Positions 18,640-28,290 are shown, counted from the stretch's first letter. The stretch: 64,000 nt of DNA from Cydia pomonella (GCF_033807575.1 NC_084725.1:13613001-13677000); one strand, 5' to 3'. Notes: generated by a model not told the origin, from the letters alone. Program-made: numbers and translations.

Positions 18640-18766
18640 TTAACCTTTTGACCGCCAAAGACGTCATATGACGCGCGCGCCTACAGCCCAATATCAACTT
18701 TCATGCGTACCGACAAGGTTCACGATTACGCGCCGCGTACGATTGGCTTGGCGATCAAAAGGTTAA
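18640..18766. mobile_element. TTAA-ended MITE family F copy 1
   Basis: 127 bp, ends TTAACCTTTTGACCGCCAA and GATCAAAAGGTTAA, body GACGTCATATGACGCGCGC. Copies of the same length lie at 20218-20344 and 35354-35480. TTAA target use points to piggyBac-type mobilisation. Confidence 0.85.
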
Positions 18767-18884
18767 ATTTACTTATTATGAGACGTTTGCGTTTTAGCGA
18801 TGTAGGAAGGTCACCCTTCATGTATTACTTCATGGACCAATAGCTCTTCCAGGCATTTTCGGTACGTCTTGCGACCTCCTTGTC

Positions 18885-18939
18885 TTGTACAATAAATACA
18901 TCCTTATATACACAGAAAAACATCCATGACTTAGGAACA
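18885..18939 (-). mobile_element. SINE family A fragment
   Basis: CAATAAATACATCC..ACATCCATGACTTAGGAACAT matches the body of family A copies, truncated at both ends and abutting the exon 4 duplicate. Confidence 0.5.
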
Positions 18940-18992
18940 TCCAAAGTTCTCCGCCAGCCAGTGAAGCCGAGACAGAGCGTTTGCAAAAAATC
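18940..18992 (-). pseudogene. Partial duplicate of SLC12A9 exon 4
   Basis: TCCAAAGTTCTCCGCCAGC and GAGCGTTTGCAAAAAAT match the 3' half of exon 4 (TCCAAAGTTCTCCACCAGC.. GTTTGCGAAGAAGAAT), with about 27 intervening bases lost. On the minus strand it still reads FFANALSRLHWLAENFG against FFANVVSSALCISACTEALVENFG in the parent, written here as separate blocks FFANVVSS and LVENFG. The most decayed of the five copies. Confidence 0.7.
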
Positions 18993-19122
18993 TTTCGATG
19001 ACACCTTTTAAGTCGTGACGCCGAGCATAAGATATGTCAAGGTGACGTATAATAAGATCCCTTAGTTCTCTATCACACGAACGAGGGCTTTTGGCAAGGT
19101 AAAATAAACCGTATCTACTCAC

Positions 19123-19257
19123 CGTTGGGTCCAAAGTTCTCCACCAGCGCCTCAGTACAAGCTGAGATACAGAGGGCGCTAGACACGACGTTTGCGAAGA
19201 AGAATAGTGTGCCAATGGCGCCTCCGAACTCGGGGCCTAACGTGCGGCTTATCATGA
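19123..19257 (-). CDS. SLC12A9: SLC12A9 exon 4 (membrane segment 3)
   Basis: 135 bp; two bases complete the Phe codon of YFMISR, and it ends with one base. Acceptor CCTCCAG, donor GTGAGT. It encodes FMISRTLGPEFGGAIGTLFF, then FANVVSSALCISACTEALVE and NFGPN. ISRxLGPExGG is the canonical SLC12 motif. A decayed partial copy lies at 18940. Confidence 0.96.
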
Positions 19258-19468
19258 CTGGAGGACGCTAAGGAACACTTATAGGGACTGTGCGTGACCT
19301 GACATTTTGTGGCTTAAATCGGAAACTTAAGCTTAACATTGACACTTCACATTTTTATTAGATACGACAAGTTGCCAAATTCAACATAAGAAAATCTTCT
19401 GGGTCTTGGTCGTTAATTGGTTATATGTGTAATGATTGACAAACATGAGTAAGGTAGCATTTAATATG

Positions 19469-19527
19469 TTTTTAGGGTTCCGTAGCCAAATGGCATAAAA
19501 CGGAACCCTTATAGTTTCGCCATGTCC

Positions 19528-19566
<39 letters not shown>

Positions 19567-20148
19567 CGAGGCTTTGCTCCGTGGTCGTTAGTGCTAGAAA
19601 GCTAAAATTTGGACAGTCGTACAATAAAATCTAAAAATTTAATTTTTTTTAGGGTACCTCCCCTACACGTAAAGTGGGGGTGAATTTTTTTTTTCGCGTC
19701 AACCCTAAAGTGTGGGGTATTGTTGGAAAGGTCTTTCAAAACTAATAGGGGTTTTCAAGAAACATTTTTTGATAAAGTGAATATATTCGGAGATAATCGC
19801 TCCGAAAGAAAAAAAAAATGTGTCCCCCCCCCCTCTAACTTTTGAACCATAGGTCCAAAAAATATGAAAAAAATCGTGGAAGTAGAGCTTAAGAAAGACA
19901 TTAAATGAAAACTATAGCGGACATGATCAGTATAGCTGTTTTTGAGTTATCGCAAAAAGTTTACCCTTCATAGTAAAAGACTTACTTTAATTAGGTACTG
20001 ATTATGCAAATTTACCTATTTGTTTAACTCGGGTGAAAGGTACCATTTACTACACTTTAAGCTCCAGTTTAGCTTATTGTGACGGAAGAGTAACTACGGA
20101 ACCCTACACTGAGCGTGGCCCGACATGCTCTTGGCCGGTTTTATTTTT
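19469..20148 (-). mobile_element. Interspersed element E copy 2 with a (GTCT)n run
   Basis: Begins TTTTTAGGGTTCCGTAGCCA, contains a GTCT tetranucleotide run at 19528-19566 and ends GGAACCCTACACTGAGCG..CGACATGCTCTTGGCCGG. Same family as 14951, longer body. Confidence 0.75.
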
Positions 20149-20217
20149 TTTATATTATATATTAATAATAAAAAAAATAATTGTAAATCATTCATATGAC
20201 AAAGACGTAAAATTTTA

Positions 20218-20344
20218 TTAACCTTTTGACCGCCAAAGACGTCATATGACGCGCGCGGCTTCAGCCCAATATCAACCTTCATGCGTACCGAAAAGGTTCA
20301 CGATTACGCGCCGCGTACGATAGGCGTGGCGTTCAAAGGGTTAA
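20218..20344. mobile_element. TTAA-ended MITE family F copy 2
   Basis: Same 127-bp length and ends as the copy at 18640; about 1.5 kb away in the same gene, in the next intron. Confidence 0.85.
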
Positions 20345-20761
20345 AAAAATAACTACTTTGACATTTTTTTTTTTAATAATACCATATAAGTATCGAACCG
20401 GCTTACAAAATTTAATGAGAATAGGCATTGAACTATTATTACTACGTATAGAACTGCCAAAGAAAACCAGCATTTCACGCCAAAATGGTTTGACAACAGA
20501 CCATAGAAGCGGAGCGTGAATCTCGCGACCTAAACGCGTAAGCGCCATTAATTTTTTACGCCGCTTACGACGTTTTGGTCGCGTGATACAGCTTGCGATT
20601 GCGAAATTTTCATTATTCTGTATGGCTTCTCTATAGTAATAATAATACAATGAGAATAGGTTGAGAAATACGACCCGTAGCAACGAACAGCCGGACATAC
20701 GAAAGCATTTATAGCCAAGCTGAAACGGAGGCAAGAAGTGGTCAAGTTTAGTGAAGGATAC
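20345..20761. other. Intron, no gene seen
   Basis: A minus-strand open stretch (20734-20336) has no splice sites or recognisable protein. GCGTAAGCGCCATT and TTTACGCCGCTTACG near 20540-20570 form a small inverted repeat. Confidence 0.4.
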
Positions 20762-20896
20762 AGTAGACCCCTCCCCCCTCCACGGCGCCGTTGGTGGAGA
20801 TGGCGCATATGGACGTCACGGTGAACACCACGATAAGGTAGGCGAGTAGAAACTGGGCCAAGGTCACTAGGAGACCTGCGTTGCCGACCAGGTACC
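20762..20896 (-). CDS. SLC12A9: SLC12A9 exon 3 (membrane segment 2)
   Basis: 135 bp; two bases complete the Gly codon of RMG, and it ends with the first base of the Phe codon. Acceptor AATTTCAG; the donor is the weak GTATCC. It encodes YLVGNAGLLVTLAQFLLAYL, IVVFTVTSICAIS and TNGAVEGGGVY, matching SLC12A9 segment 2 and the conserved GAVxGGGxYF motif. The join to exon 4 restores YFMISRTLG exactly, which supports the unusual donor. Confidence 0.95.
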
Positions 20897-20994
20897 CTGA
20901 AATTGAAGCCAGACATTATCAAATACTGTTATTAATATTATTCCCTTTATTTCATTTTTTCTCTCACGTTAGGTTTTTTACAATATGTATATAA

Positions 20995-21260
20995 AAGTAA
21001 ATTATAAAAAACCTAACCTAGGGTGCCGCCAGCAGCGGGGCAGGGCCCAAGCTAAGAGAGGAACCGCCAGAATATCCGCGCCGTGTTCAAGATCACCGCC
21101 TTCTCCATCTGACCCTTGATCCAACCACCTAGCGAGTCTCTCTAGGTGTTGGTCGAGACTCTTCGCTATGAGACCGTTCGCTGAAACGACTATCGGGACA
21201 ATGATCGTCGAATCGCGAGTTAGCGGCGCCGTGGTCAAACCGTGCTTCTACACGACGCGG
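20995..21260 (-). mobile_element. LINE 3' end
   Basis: The minus strand encodes STIIVPIVVSANGLIAKSLD followed by QHLERLARW, a stretch I associate with the C-terminal part of a widespread arthropod LINE protein, then GC-rich DNA and the CCTAGGTTAGGTTTTT tail. Same 3' end as 5141-5270. Confidence 0.65.
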
Positions 21261-21898
21261 TAAAACAACCGACGGCACAATGAATGTAGTAACTACTCAG
21301 TTATGAAGGTGTAAAACGTGATGATCTCCGGCGCCGTCTACGAGATCGTAGAGACTGCCATACAGTCGCCATCAGATATATCGGAGCGGCCAAGGCGCTC
21401 ACAAATATCTGAACACACCTCTATTATCAAGGCGTTAGAGTGCATGTCCATAGGCGCTCCTCTTCGGCCCTACGCGGAACTCGGACTTCAGCCTTCGTAA
21501 TAGCTGTGTCCCCATACAGCCTACCCGTATTTGTTTTCTTAAGTTCAACTCACGCTTGACTGCAGACGTCTTATAGGTTTTCCTGTAATCTATAGGTAAA
21601 GAACTATTTTGTGTATTTTTCTAAAATTTTAGACCCAGTAGTTCCGGAAATAAGGAAAGGGATAGGATCAATAAAATAACAGTTTACTTAATTCTTTTAA
21701 TTTTAAATTTTCAGACGAATCGGACTTCACTTAAATGATCACGTCCGATATATCATATCAAATTAATAAATGACAACTAATTAAAGTTTTTGAAAATTAG
21801 TTATTCGAATAACATGTTGCTACATATCTCACTTTACTCTCCATTATTCATAAACAATACAGAGCACGAAAGACAACTGCCACTTGGACCTCGTGGCC
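21261..21898. other. 3' flank of the nested hydrolase gene
   Basis: Bases 21310-21490 (GTCGCCATCAGATATATCGG, GGCGCTCACAAATATCTGA) look like a short dispersed element but no second copy is in the window. No clear AATAAA on the minus strand close to the stop codon; an ATTAAA variant is at 21694-21699. Confidence 0.4.
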
Positions 21899-23032
21899 TC
21901 AAATTAACTTTTCATCGTCGAAAAACCTGAGTTCTTCTCCCTCCGCTAGAGGTTCAAAGTACTTATCCACCATAGCATCTGTTACCTCCGCTAGTGTTCC
22001 TGGCTGCCAGTTCGGACGATCAGCTCTACCCACCAGGACTGATCTGAGCCCCTCCTGTGCGTTGTAGCTACCTATACAGTGGCACAAAACGCGGTGCACC
22101 ATTCGGAGACCCTCCTTCAGGTCAAGGGTCTTCCCAAGTTGCAGCGTCCGAAGGCTAACCTTAAGCATGGTTGGGCATAATGGAGCCATCATCTCCAAAG
22201 TCTGTTTAGACCATTCACTGTCCACGTTTCTAAGTCTTTCGATGACTTCTTCAACGGTATCAGCAGAGAAGCAGTAGTCTATATCTTTTAAGAAAGGAGC
22301 TAAAGAGAATTCTCCCAGCGGCTCGCTGAACGCATTCAAACGAGCCTCTATATCCTCAACTTTACAGTGAAACAGCTCAAGTTCAAGCTCTCGTAAGCGG
22401 GAGCTTGGAACAAAGTGGGTAGCTATGCCAGACAATATTACGTCTTTACTTTTCAAGCGTTTGCCAGTCAATGACATGTAGAATCCTAAATGACTATTTA
22501 GTTTTGGTAAAAAGTTTGGAGCGCCTGCGCACCAACCAATGCGAGCTTCTGGCATGGCAACTACAGTTCGCTCCGTGGCAATTTTATACCTGCCATTGGC
22601 AACTAACATCAAACCGCCGCCTACCGCTGCGCCATCCATGAACGCTATGTAAGGAATCCTGTTTTGAGACACAAGATATTTGTTGTTGCATTCTGCGGAT
22701 ATCCAAGCGTATTTAGTAGGGTCGTGGTCAGAAGATAGGAGCCATTTGAGATCCGCTCCAGCGCTGAAGTTGTCTCCAGCTCCTTTGAAGAACACTCTTG
22801 AGCAGCTCTTTTCCCAGGATCGAAGGATAGGATGTAACTGCGCCGATATGCTGTAGTTCATAAGATTGAGTTTTGGTCGATTGAATGTTATAACGCCAGT
22901 GGTATCCAATTTCTCAAACAGTATTTTTGGTGTTTGGATATTTGTTTTTATTCCTTTTGCCTGGTATAAAATTGTGATCAACGGATTTTTGAATAAACTG
23001 TGTAGGTTTTTTGAATAGTATAAGATAGTCAT
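21899..23032 (-). CDS. 3-hydroxyisobutyryl-CoA hydrolase-like protein, intronless, nested
   Basis: From the ATG at 23032 it encodes 377 residues, close to the 386 of human HIBCH; another in-frame ATG at 23134 would add 34. Crotonase-fold features in order (numbered from 23032): KGAG..FSAGADLKWL near 83-98, the oxyanion-hole stretch GAAVGGGLML near 134-143, AMPEARIGW near 159-167, then LTGKRLKSKDVILSGIATHF and the HIBCH-type C-terminus EGLRSVLVGRADRPNWQPG. HIBCH acts in mitochondrial valine breakdown. The family loop MPE-xxIG-LFPDVGGG is here MPE-ARIG-WCAGAPN: two residues shorter, with Gly where the family has its conserved Asp, so normal catalysis is doubtful. The first 35 residues are basic and hydrophobic, fitting a mitochondrial presequence. 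The gene sits inside SLC12A9 intron 2 on the same strand; no introns suggests a retrocopy. Confidence 0.85.
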   Translation of the reverse strand: MTILYYSKNLHSLFKNPLITILYQAKGIKTNIQTPKILFEKLDTTGVITFNRPKLNLMNYSISAQLHPILRSWEKSCSRVFFKGAGDNFSAGADLKWLLSSDHDPTKYAWISAECNNKYLVSQNRIPYIAFMDGAAVGGGLMLVANGRYKIATERTVVAMPEARIGWCAGAPNFLPKLNSHLGFYMSLTGKRLKSKDVILSGIATHFVPSSRLRELELELFHCKVEDIEARLNAFSEPLGEFSLAPFLKDIDYCFSADTVEEVIERLRNVDSEWSKQTLEMMAPLCPTMLKVSLRTLQLGKTLDLKEGLRMVHRVLCHCIGSYNAQEGLRSVLVGRADRPNWQPGTLAEVTDAMVDKYFEPLAEGEELRFFDDEKLI

Positions 23033-23309
23033 GATGAACCAATTAGTTTTGAACACTTTACTATAAGCTTGACTAAAAACAGAGCGGTAACACAGTATAC
23101 GGAGAGATACCAATTCTTGAATAATTATACACATTGGCAAGAAAACTACTAGGACTGACAAGAGTCGTGACTTAGCAGAACATTTCAAAGTCTATAATCA
23201 AAACACCATAAAAAAGACACCCACGTTTTGGCAATAAATAATTTACGATTTACCTGACACTACGAAATGCGTTGAACCAAGTTTTAAACATTGTGTTATG
23301 GCTCAGTAG

Positions 23310-23412
23310 CAAGGGCGTAGCCAGCCGGTGAACTAGGGGGAGGGGGGGGGGAGTAAATTTGACTAGGGGGGGCAGCTGCCCTTCCCTGCCTGTACCTGCC
23401 TACGCCCATGCT
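23310..23412. repeat. Interspersed repeat Q copy 1
   Basis: AAGGGCGTAGCCAGCCGGTGAACTAGGGGG, written in two parts GGGCGTAGCCAGCC and GTGAACTAGGGGG, and GGGGGCAGCTGCCC..CTGTACCTGCC match, inverted, 41625-41775. The G run near 23340 is variable. Confidence 0.55.
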
Positions 23413-23568
23413 CAGTAGTAGTGTGTGACGCCAGGGAAACCACGACACAAACGTGTACCCATGTGTGTGAGTGTTACAAGTATGTTCGCAATGCTTGATT
23501 TGTCAAAGTCGGATTAAGATATTTGTTTTTTTTTATTTCAGATAATAATTATAAGACTTAGGAGCATT

Positions 23569-24243
23569 TAAGAGGCCGTTATCGATTTTAGTCGCAAAAA
23601 TGTTAAATTGATAGATTTAGTACATGAAATTGTACACTTTTTGTTAACTATTAGAAATAACAAGTACTGGTTTCTATTAGCACGTCTTGTTATCTTTCAT
23701 TTCAATAAATCATTTTTTTTAACAGATTCACTTAATTAGTAATGATTTTTTTCTGATGGACGTTTAAGTAAACGCGCGTAAAGCACTGATTTTAAAGCTC
23801 TTATTTGCAAATTTCGTAAAGTTTGGACTGCTAATAAAAGGTAATTTTGTATGACACACATCCTTTACTTCAACTTTAATAAACTACATTTTTGTTATTA
23901 TTTTATGTTATTAGCGAAATCAATTTTCTCCAAAAACTACTTCAAAACAAGTGACAATTTCTCTGAAAATCGACTTAATTTCAAGGTAATTTTGATACTT
24001 AAACAATCTACAATATTTGTATAATTCACCACCATGATTTGTTGATGAATTTTTAAAAACTGTTCCTTTTCGTCACATATTACCGGGGACGCATGTTTGC
24101 GACCTCAGTATTAAATGGCAAGAACACGTGCTAATAGAAACCAATACTTGTTATTTACATATTACGTAACAAAAGGTAACATTTCAACGACTAAATCTAT
24201 CAATTATACATTTTTGCTCTAAAATCGTTACCGGGCTCTTAAA
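23569..24243. mobile_element. 675-bp element with long imperfect inverted ends
   Basis: The left end TTAAGAGGCCGTTATCGATTTTAGTCGCAAAAATG..AATTGATAGATTTAG pairs with the right end CTAAATCTATCAATT..CATTTTTGCTCTAAAATCGTTACCGGGCTCTTAAA, and a second inner pair (ACAAGTACTGGTTTCTATTAGCACG / CGTGCTAATAGAAACC) lies at 23660 and 24130. No transposase. It lies between SLC12A9 exon 2 and the nested hydrolase gene, upstream of the latter. Motifs are quoted with gaps to mark the matching blocks. Confidence 0.7.
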
Positions 24244-24367
24244 AATTATATGGAATTTGATTATTGCTCCTAAAATATATAATAATCAAAAAAACTAAAA
24301 AGTCAAATGAATGGGTATTGCTATGATAAATATACAATAAATTGTACAAAAATATTTTCAAGTCAAC

Positions 24368-24640
24368 CAGAGAGGAAAATGGGGACTACATTTGTAGAGT
24401 AGTCGTCCTCTTAAACGTACTCATAAACAGATTCCAATACAGTCATATTATTAAGATAAATGTACATAACCGCAGAATGTGTAACACTCCACACCACATG
24501 TCATGTGTCATTCCGATAAAGTCATGAATCATTTTAGAACATAACAATATGGGTGGTTATTTCATTAAACAATTTATAGCAACGGCCTATCGTTACTGTA
24601 AAATATGCCTACTTAAATAGGCCTGACCTGAACCCTTCAA
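24368..24640. other. Intron with a short repeat motif
   Basis: AGAGGAAAATGGGGACTAC at 24370 recurs at 51595-51630 (inverted) and 52138-52155. No gene. Confidence 0.4.
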
Positions 24641-24699
24641 TGAATGAATCCCTAGTTTTTTTTGTATCTGTTTTTTTCTATTATTATTTTAGTTATTTT

Positions 24700-24832
24700 T
24701 TGTAATTGTATTTTATACTTAATTGTTGATGTGCTTGTTTTTGCTTGTATGTAAATTCCATGTTGACGTGTAAAAGTGCCCTTGTGGCCTATTTGCTGAA
24801 TAAATGTTGAAGTTGAAGTTCAAACACTCCAC
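24700..24832 (+). mobile_element. LINE 3' tail ending 15 bases from exon 2
   Basis: GTGTAAAAGTGCCCTTGTGG, CCTATTTGCTGAATAAATG and the tail TTGAAGTTGAAGTT match, inverted, 33050-33115. It ends about 15 bases from the exon 2 boundary, just past its donor on the intronic side, and is antisense to SLC12A9. Confidence 0.65.
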
Positions 24833-24847
24833 ACCCTGGAGACTCAC

Positions 24848-24970
24848 CCATTCTGATGAAGACCAGAGCACTGAACATGGACAGCACGACGGGGCAGAAG
24901 ACCCCGGCGAAGGTCCCCACCTTCTTGATGCCGGCCCGCTCTGACCGGAACTCTCCGAATTCCACATATC
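24848..24970 (-). CDS. SLC12A9: SLC12A9 exon 2 (membrane segment 1)
   Basis: 123 bp; two bases (GA) complete the Gly codon begun by either first exon, and it ends with one base. Acceptor TTTCCAG, donor GTGAGT. It encodes YVEFGEFRSERAGIKKVGTF and AGVFCPVVLSMFSALVFIRM. Human SLC12A9 has the parallel LSTFLGVVVPTLLSMFS at this place, so this is the start of the transporter core. Confidence 0.95.
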
Positions 24971-25015
24971 CTGGAAACAACAGGATTTTTTTATCATAGA
25001 TCAATTATCGTCAGA

Positions 25016-25337
25016 AGCGCCGGTGGCCTAGCGGTAAGAGCATGCGACTTGCAATTTGGAGGTCGAGGGTTCAAACCCCGGCTGGTACCCATGAGTTTTT
25101 CGGAACTTATGTACGAAATATCATTTGATATTTAGCAGTCGCTTTTCGGTGAAGGAAAACATCGTGAGGAAACCGGACTAAATCCAATAAGGCCTAGTTT
25201 ACCCACTGGGTTGGAAGGTCGAATGGCAATCGCGTTCGTAAAAACTAGTACCTACGCCAATTCTTGGGATTAGTTGCCAAGCGGACCCTAGACTCCCATG
25301 AGCCGTGGCAAAATGCCGGGATAACGCGAGGAAGATG
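25016..25337 (+). mobile_element. tRNA-headed SINE, family B copy 2
   Basis: Complete copy: GCCGGTGGCCTAGCGGTAAG head, GGTTCAAACCCCGGC box B, full body and GAGGAAGA end. It lies 46 bases upstream of exon 2. Confidence 0.9.
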
Positions 25338-25540
25338 AATTATCGTCAGGGATCAATCCAAAGGAACGGAAAAAAAACCATAATGATGTGTGGGTTGTTA
25401 CCGTTCCTTAAGCCACCAACGGATCAACAGCTGACTTTAGCTTTCATTATACAATTCTCTTAATCACTTTATGAGTTATCGCCCGGGAAGAACTTGGTAC
25501 ATGGTATGAAAGTAAAAAATCTGTTGCTGACTTAGGTAAG

Positions 25541-25650
25541 GGGCCCACTGATTACAAGTTCACCTGACGCTATCGGCCTGTCAGTTATTCGCTTTTGCGA
25601 ATATATGACAGGCCGATATCGTCCGGCGACCTGGTAATCAGTGGACGTCT
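25541..25650. mobile_element. Palindromic MITE family M
   Basis: Outer arms CCCACTGATTACAAG and CTGGTAATCAGTGG, inner arms TATCGGCCTGTCA and TGACAGGCCGATA around a TTCGCTTTTGCGAA centre: two stacked stems in 110 bp. Confidence 0.7.
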
Positions 25651-25792
25651 TTACGGTCCAAAGTCCATTAGATCTAATCCAATGTTGTTTCCTGATGAAA
25701 TGAAAATTAACAGATATCCTTCAGACCCCTAGGTCCTAACCCATAGCAGTAAAGAAAAGAGTCATAATATCATCATACAATTTAGCATTTTT

Positions 25793-26155
25793 AACCGACT
25801 TCAAAAAAGGAGGAGGTTCTCAATTCGACTGATTTTTTTTTTGTATGTTGTGTGAACCGATTTTCAAATTTTTTTTTAATCGAACGGGTATAACCCCGAG
25901 ATGGTCCCGTTGGCACCAAGTCGGGGGTCTGATGATGGGATCTTGGAGAAATCGAGGGAACTCTTCAAATGTTATAGGTACATGTATGGCGCTTTTGGTA
26001 ATTTCTGAAGTCGGTTATATTTTTTGTTGAAAAGTTTTTTCATTAAGCATTTTAAAATAGTGTCTAGATAACGATTGGTGCGTTATTACAAACATTTTCT
26101 CGGGCGCGCAGACAGACGGACATGTCGAATAAGGAACTACGGAACCTTAAAGAGA
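25793..26155. repeat. Dispersed repeat (ACCGACTTCAAAAAAGGAGG type)
   Basis: Starts TTAACCGACTTCAAAAAAGG and ends with GACAGACGGACATG..ACGGAACC. This layout is familiar from moth and butterfly genomes; no other copy of its start lies in the window, though the end resembles element E. Confidence 0.45.
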
Positions 26156-26289
26156 ACTTGAAATAGACGTGTATAGTCAAAGAAAGTCACATTTAAGTAC
26201 CATAAAATCAGTATTTCAATGAACTTTTGTCCCCTGGACAACTAATCGTAACCATGGCAACGAGTGACGCTAAAAAGATGATTCTCCCA

Positions 26290-26416
26290 AATATCAAAAA
26301 GTGGCGCCATCTTACCGGGCACAACCTAAAGATTATGGCGCTCGCTCGCATCGCTCGAAACGATGTCGCCATACCTTTGGCCTTTGATCTATTAGATGGC
26401 GCCACTTTTTGATATT
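26290..26416. mobile_element. MITE with perfect 23-bp inverted ends
   Basis: Bases 26290-26312 and 26394-26416 are exact reverse complements (AATATCAAAAAGTGGCGCC outer part). 127 bp in all, middle with GCTCGCTCGCATCGCTCG. Confidence 0.8.
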
Positions 26417-26419
26417 TAA

Positions 26420-27380
26420 CAAAGACACATATCATTAAAGAATAAGGATCAAAGTCAAATGGCGTTTTAACAGTTTTAATAATTTGTCGAAACATGGCAG
26501 TAAAGGAGAATGGGCAATTTGTCCCATGGACGTATACTGTTGAGACATATCTCGTTTGAAAGGGTTTACTCTTAGCATTATTTTATTGTATGACACCAAC
26601 TTTGGATAACGTGCAGGGACTGAGCAATTAAAAAAAAAGAGTGGCGAATATAAACTGTTGTTTTACAAAGTACTTGTTACGTAGCCGGTTGTTAGGTGTT
26701 TTGTATGAAAGAATATGAGAAATTCTAGATTTCTGTTTACCACTACTTACGTTTAAGTACGTACAGGGCTGGAATTAGTTGATATAACATATGCTTGAAT
26801 TAAAAATACTGCTATTAAACACTGAAACTTGCTTGTATACTCAAGCCATATATATCATTTAAAAGACATTTTTATAAGGTATTTTAATATATATATACTT
26901 GCACTCAAATGCTTGCAGGGGCGGTAATAAAACGAGTTTTTTTCGTTAATTAATTGTGGTAAATGCCGCTTTGTTTGTTCTACCTGGCACTAGATGGAGC
27001 CTTGGTAGCAGTTTGGGTAATTTTTACTATTGGTATATACAATTGAGTCATATCCTATTTGGAAGGTCTTCAATTAAGCATTAATTACTTATATGACACC
27101 AAAGACCGAAAGTGTCCAGGGAAGATGATATTAATAATTTTGATCATGTGGCTACAAAGTTTCCTTTGACAATTCACCTCTATTTCAAATTCTCTTTGCC
27201 TTAATGTGTGTTTTCGTTTCATTACGATTTCAATAATAGCACCAACCTGACCTCGGTGGTTGAGAAATGCCGATTTTTACACTCGACATCCGTTTATTGT
27301 TAGTCACGCTTTTTGCGCTAAACATCAAGGTGACGAAAAAAAAACTTATTGCTTTCATATTTACTAATTATTTTTCATTA
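26420..27380. other. Intron 1 region, AT-rich, no gene seen
   Basis: No splice-bounded coding segment or repeated block found. The sequence is AT-rich with scattered T runs. Confidence 0.5.
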
Positions 27381-27605
27381 CATTTGCTCGAAAAAGGTCT
27401 TTTTTTTCATTTTTTTTTTTGACGATCATGATAGAATTTCTTATTTTTTTGACATCAATGCAAATTTATTATGTAATTGTCTTTCATGAAATAAATCATC
27501 TAATCTAATCTATTTCATGTGTGTACTAAAGGCCAAATGCCTATATTGTTCCCCCGGGAGTTATGGATTGTGAAAAAAAGATTTAAAAAAAAAGTTATAA
27601 CTCTA
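27380..27605. repeat. Repeat N copy 3 (decayed)
   Basis: TTTGCTCGAAAAAGGTCTT, TTTCATGTGTGTACTAAAGG..CCTATATTGTTCCC and CGGGAGTTATGGA.TGTGAAAAA match 60669-60790 with an AT-rich insertion between. Confidence 0.5.
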
Positions 27606-27628
27606 TACAATACTTGTTAAACGTCATG

Positions 27629-28079
27629 ATATACACGGTGTAACAAGAGGAAACCGAAAGATTTTAACAGCGTATTCCTGATCACATTTAGACACTAAAA
27701 GGTCATATATACTTTTCTGGATTTCACCTAGTTTCAGAATAAGTACCAATAAATAAATAAAAATATCATATTGTAACTTAAGTGCAAAACGCCTCTTTGA
27801 TGGCGATGATGCCATTATTTACTAAATATCCTTATTGATAGATGTCAGAAAGTGACAAGTGACCTTTGCAAAAAGTAGGTTTAACAAAAAATATCGTAAA
27901 AAAATATTTTCAGTGTCAATTTTACCATAAAATTACCTTTTTATGTACAAATACATTCAAAAATTTGAAAAAAAAAAACATTTTTTTGCGCGATTTACTT
28001 ACTCTTATTTTTTTTCTTTCTTTTGCCATCTCGTGTGTGGTTAAAATCTTTGGGGTTCCTCGTGTTACACCGTGTATAT
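27629..28079. mobile_element. 451-bp inverted-repeat element
   Basis: The left end ATATACACGGTGTAACA and AGATTTTAAC pair with the right end GGTTAAAATCTTTGG..TCGTGTTACACCGTGTATAT (blocks GTTAAAATCT and TGTTACACCGTGTATAT). The middle is AT-rich with homopolymer runs. A non-autonomous DNA element is likely. Confidence 0.7.
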
Positions 28080-28207
28080 GAGTTTTAAAAATATTTAATT
28101 TGATTAATTTAATAGCTAAGTAAGTAATTAAAATATTTTTACACTTAAAATATCACTGATATTTCTTACATATGCTAAGCTTCGAAAATTTCCAATGTGT
28201 ACTACCT

Positions 28208-28290
28208 ACCAATGTACGAGCGGGGATTTGAACTTGCAACCTCAGAATTGAGAGTAGCACGCCCTTACCACTAAGCTACCAACGTTTTTC
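28208..28290 (-). mobile_element. tRNA-like SINE head
   Basis: Read on the minus strand: GTTGGTAGCTTAGTGGTAAG (box A) and GCAAGTTCAAATCCCCGC (box B), 72 bases overall, but no CCA-proximal stem pairs perfectly and AT-rich sequence follows, so a SINE head or tRNA pseudogene is more likely than a working tRNA gene. Confidence 0.5.

Noticed and set aside
23033..23188. Longer N-terminus for the nested hydrolase
   Set aside because: The open frame extends to 23188, but the first codon there is TTG; ATGs are at 23134 and 23032 and the latter gives the usual family length.
28208..28290. Functional tRNA on the minus strand
   Set aside because: Acceptor stem pairing is imperfect and the flank is repeat-like; kept as a SINE head or tRNA pseudogene.
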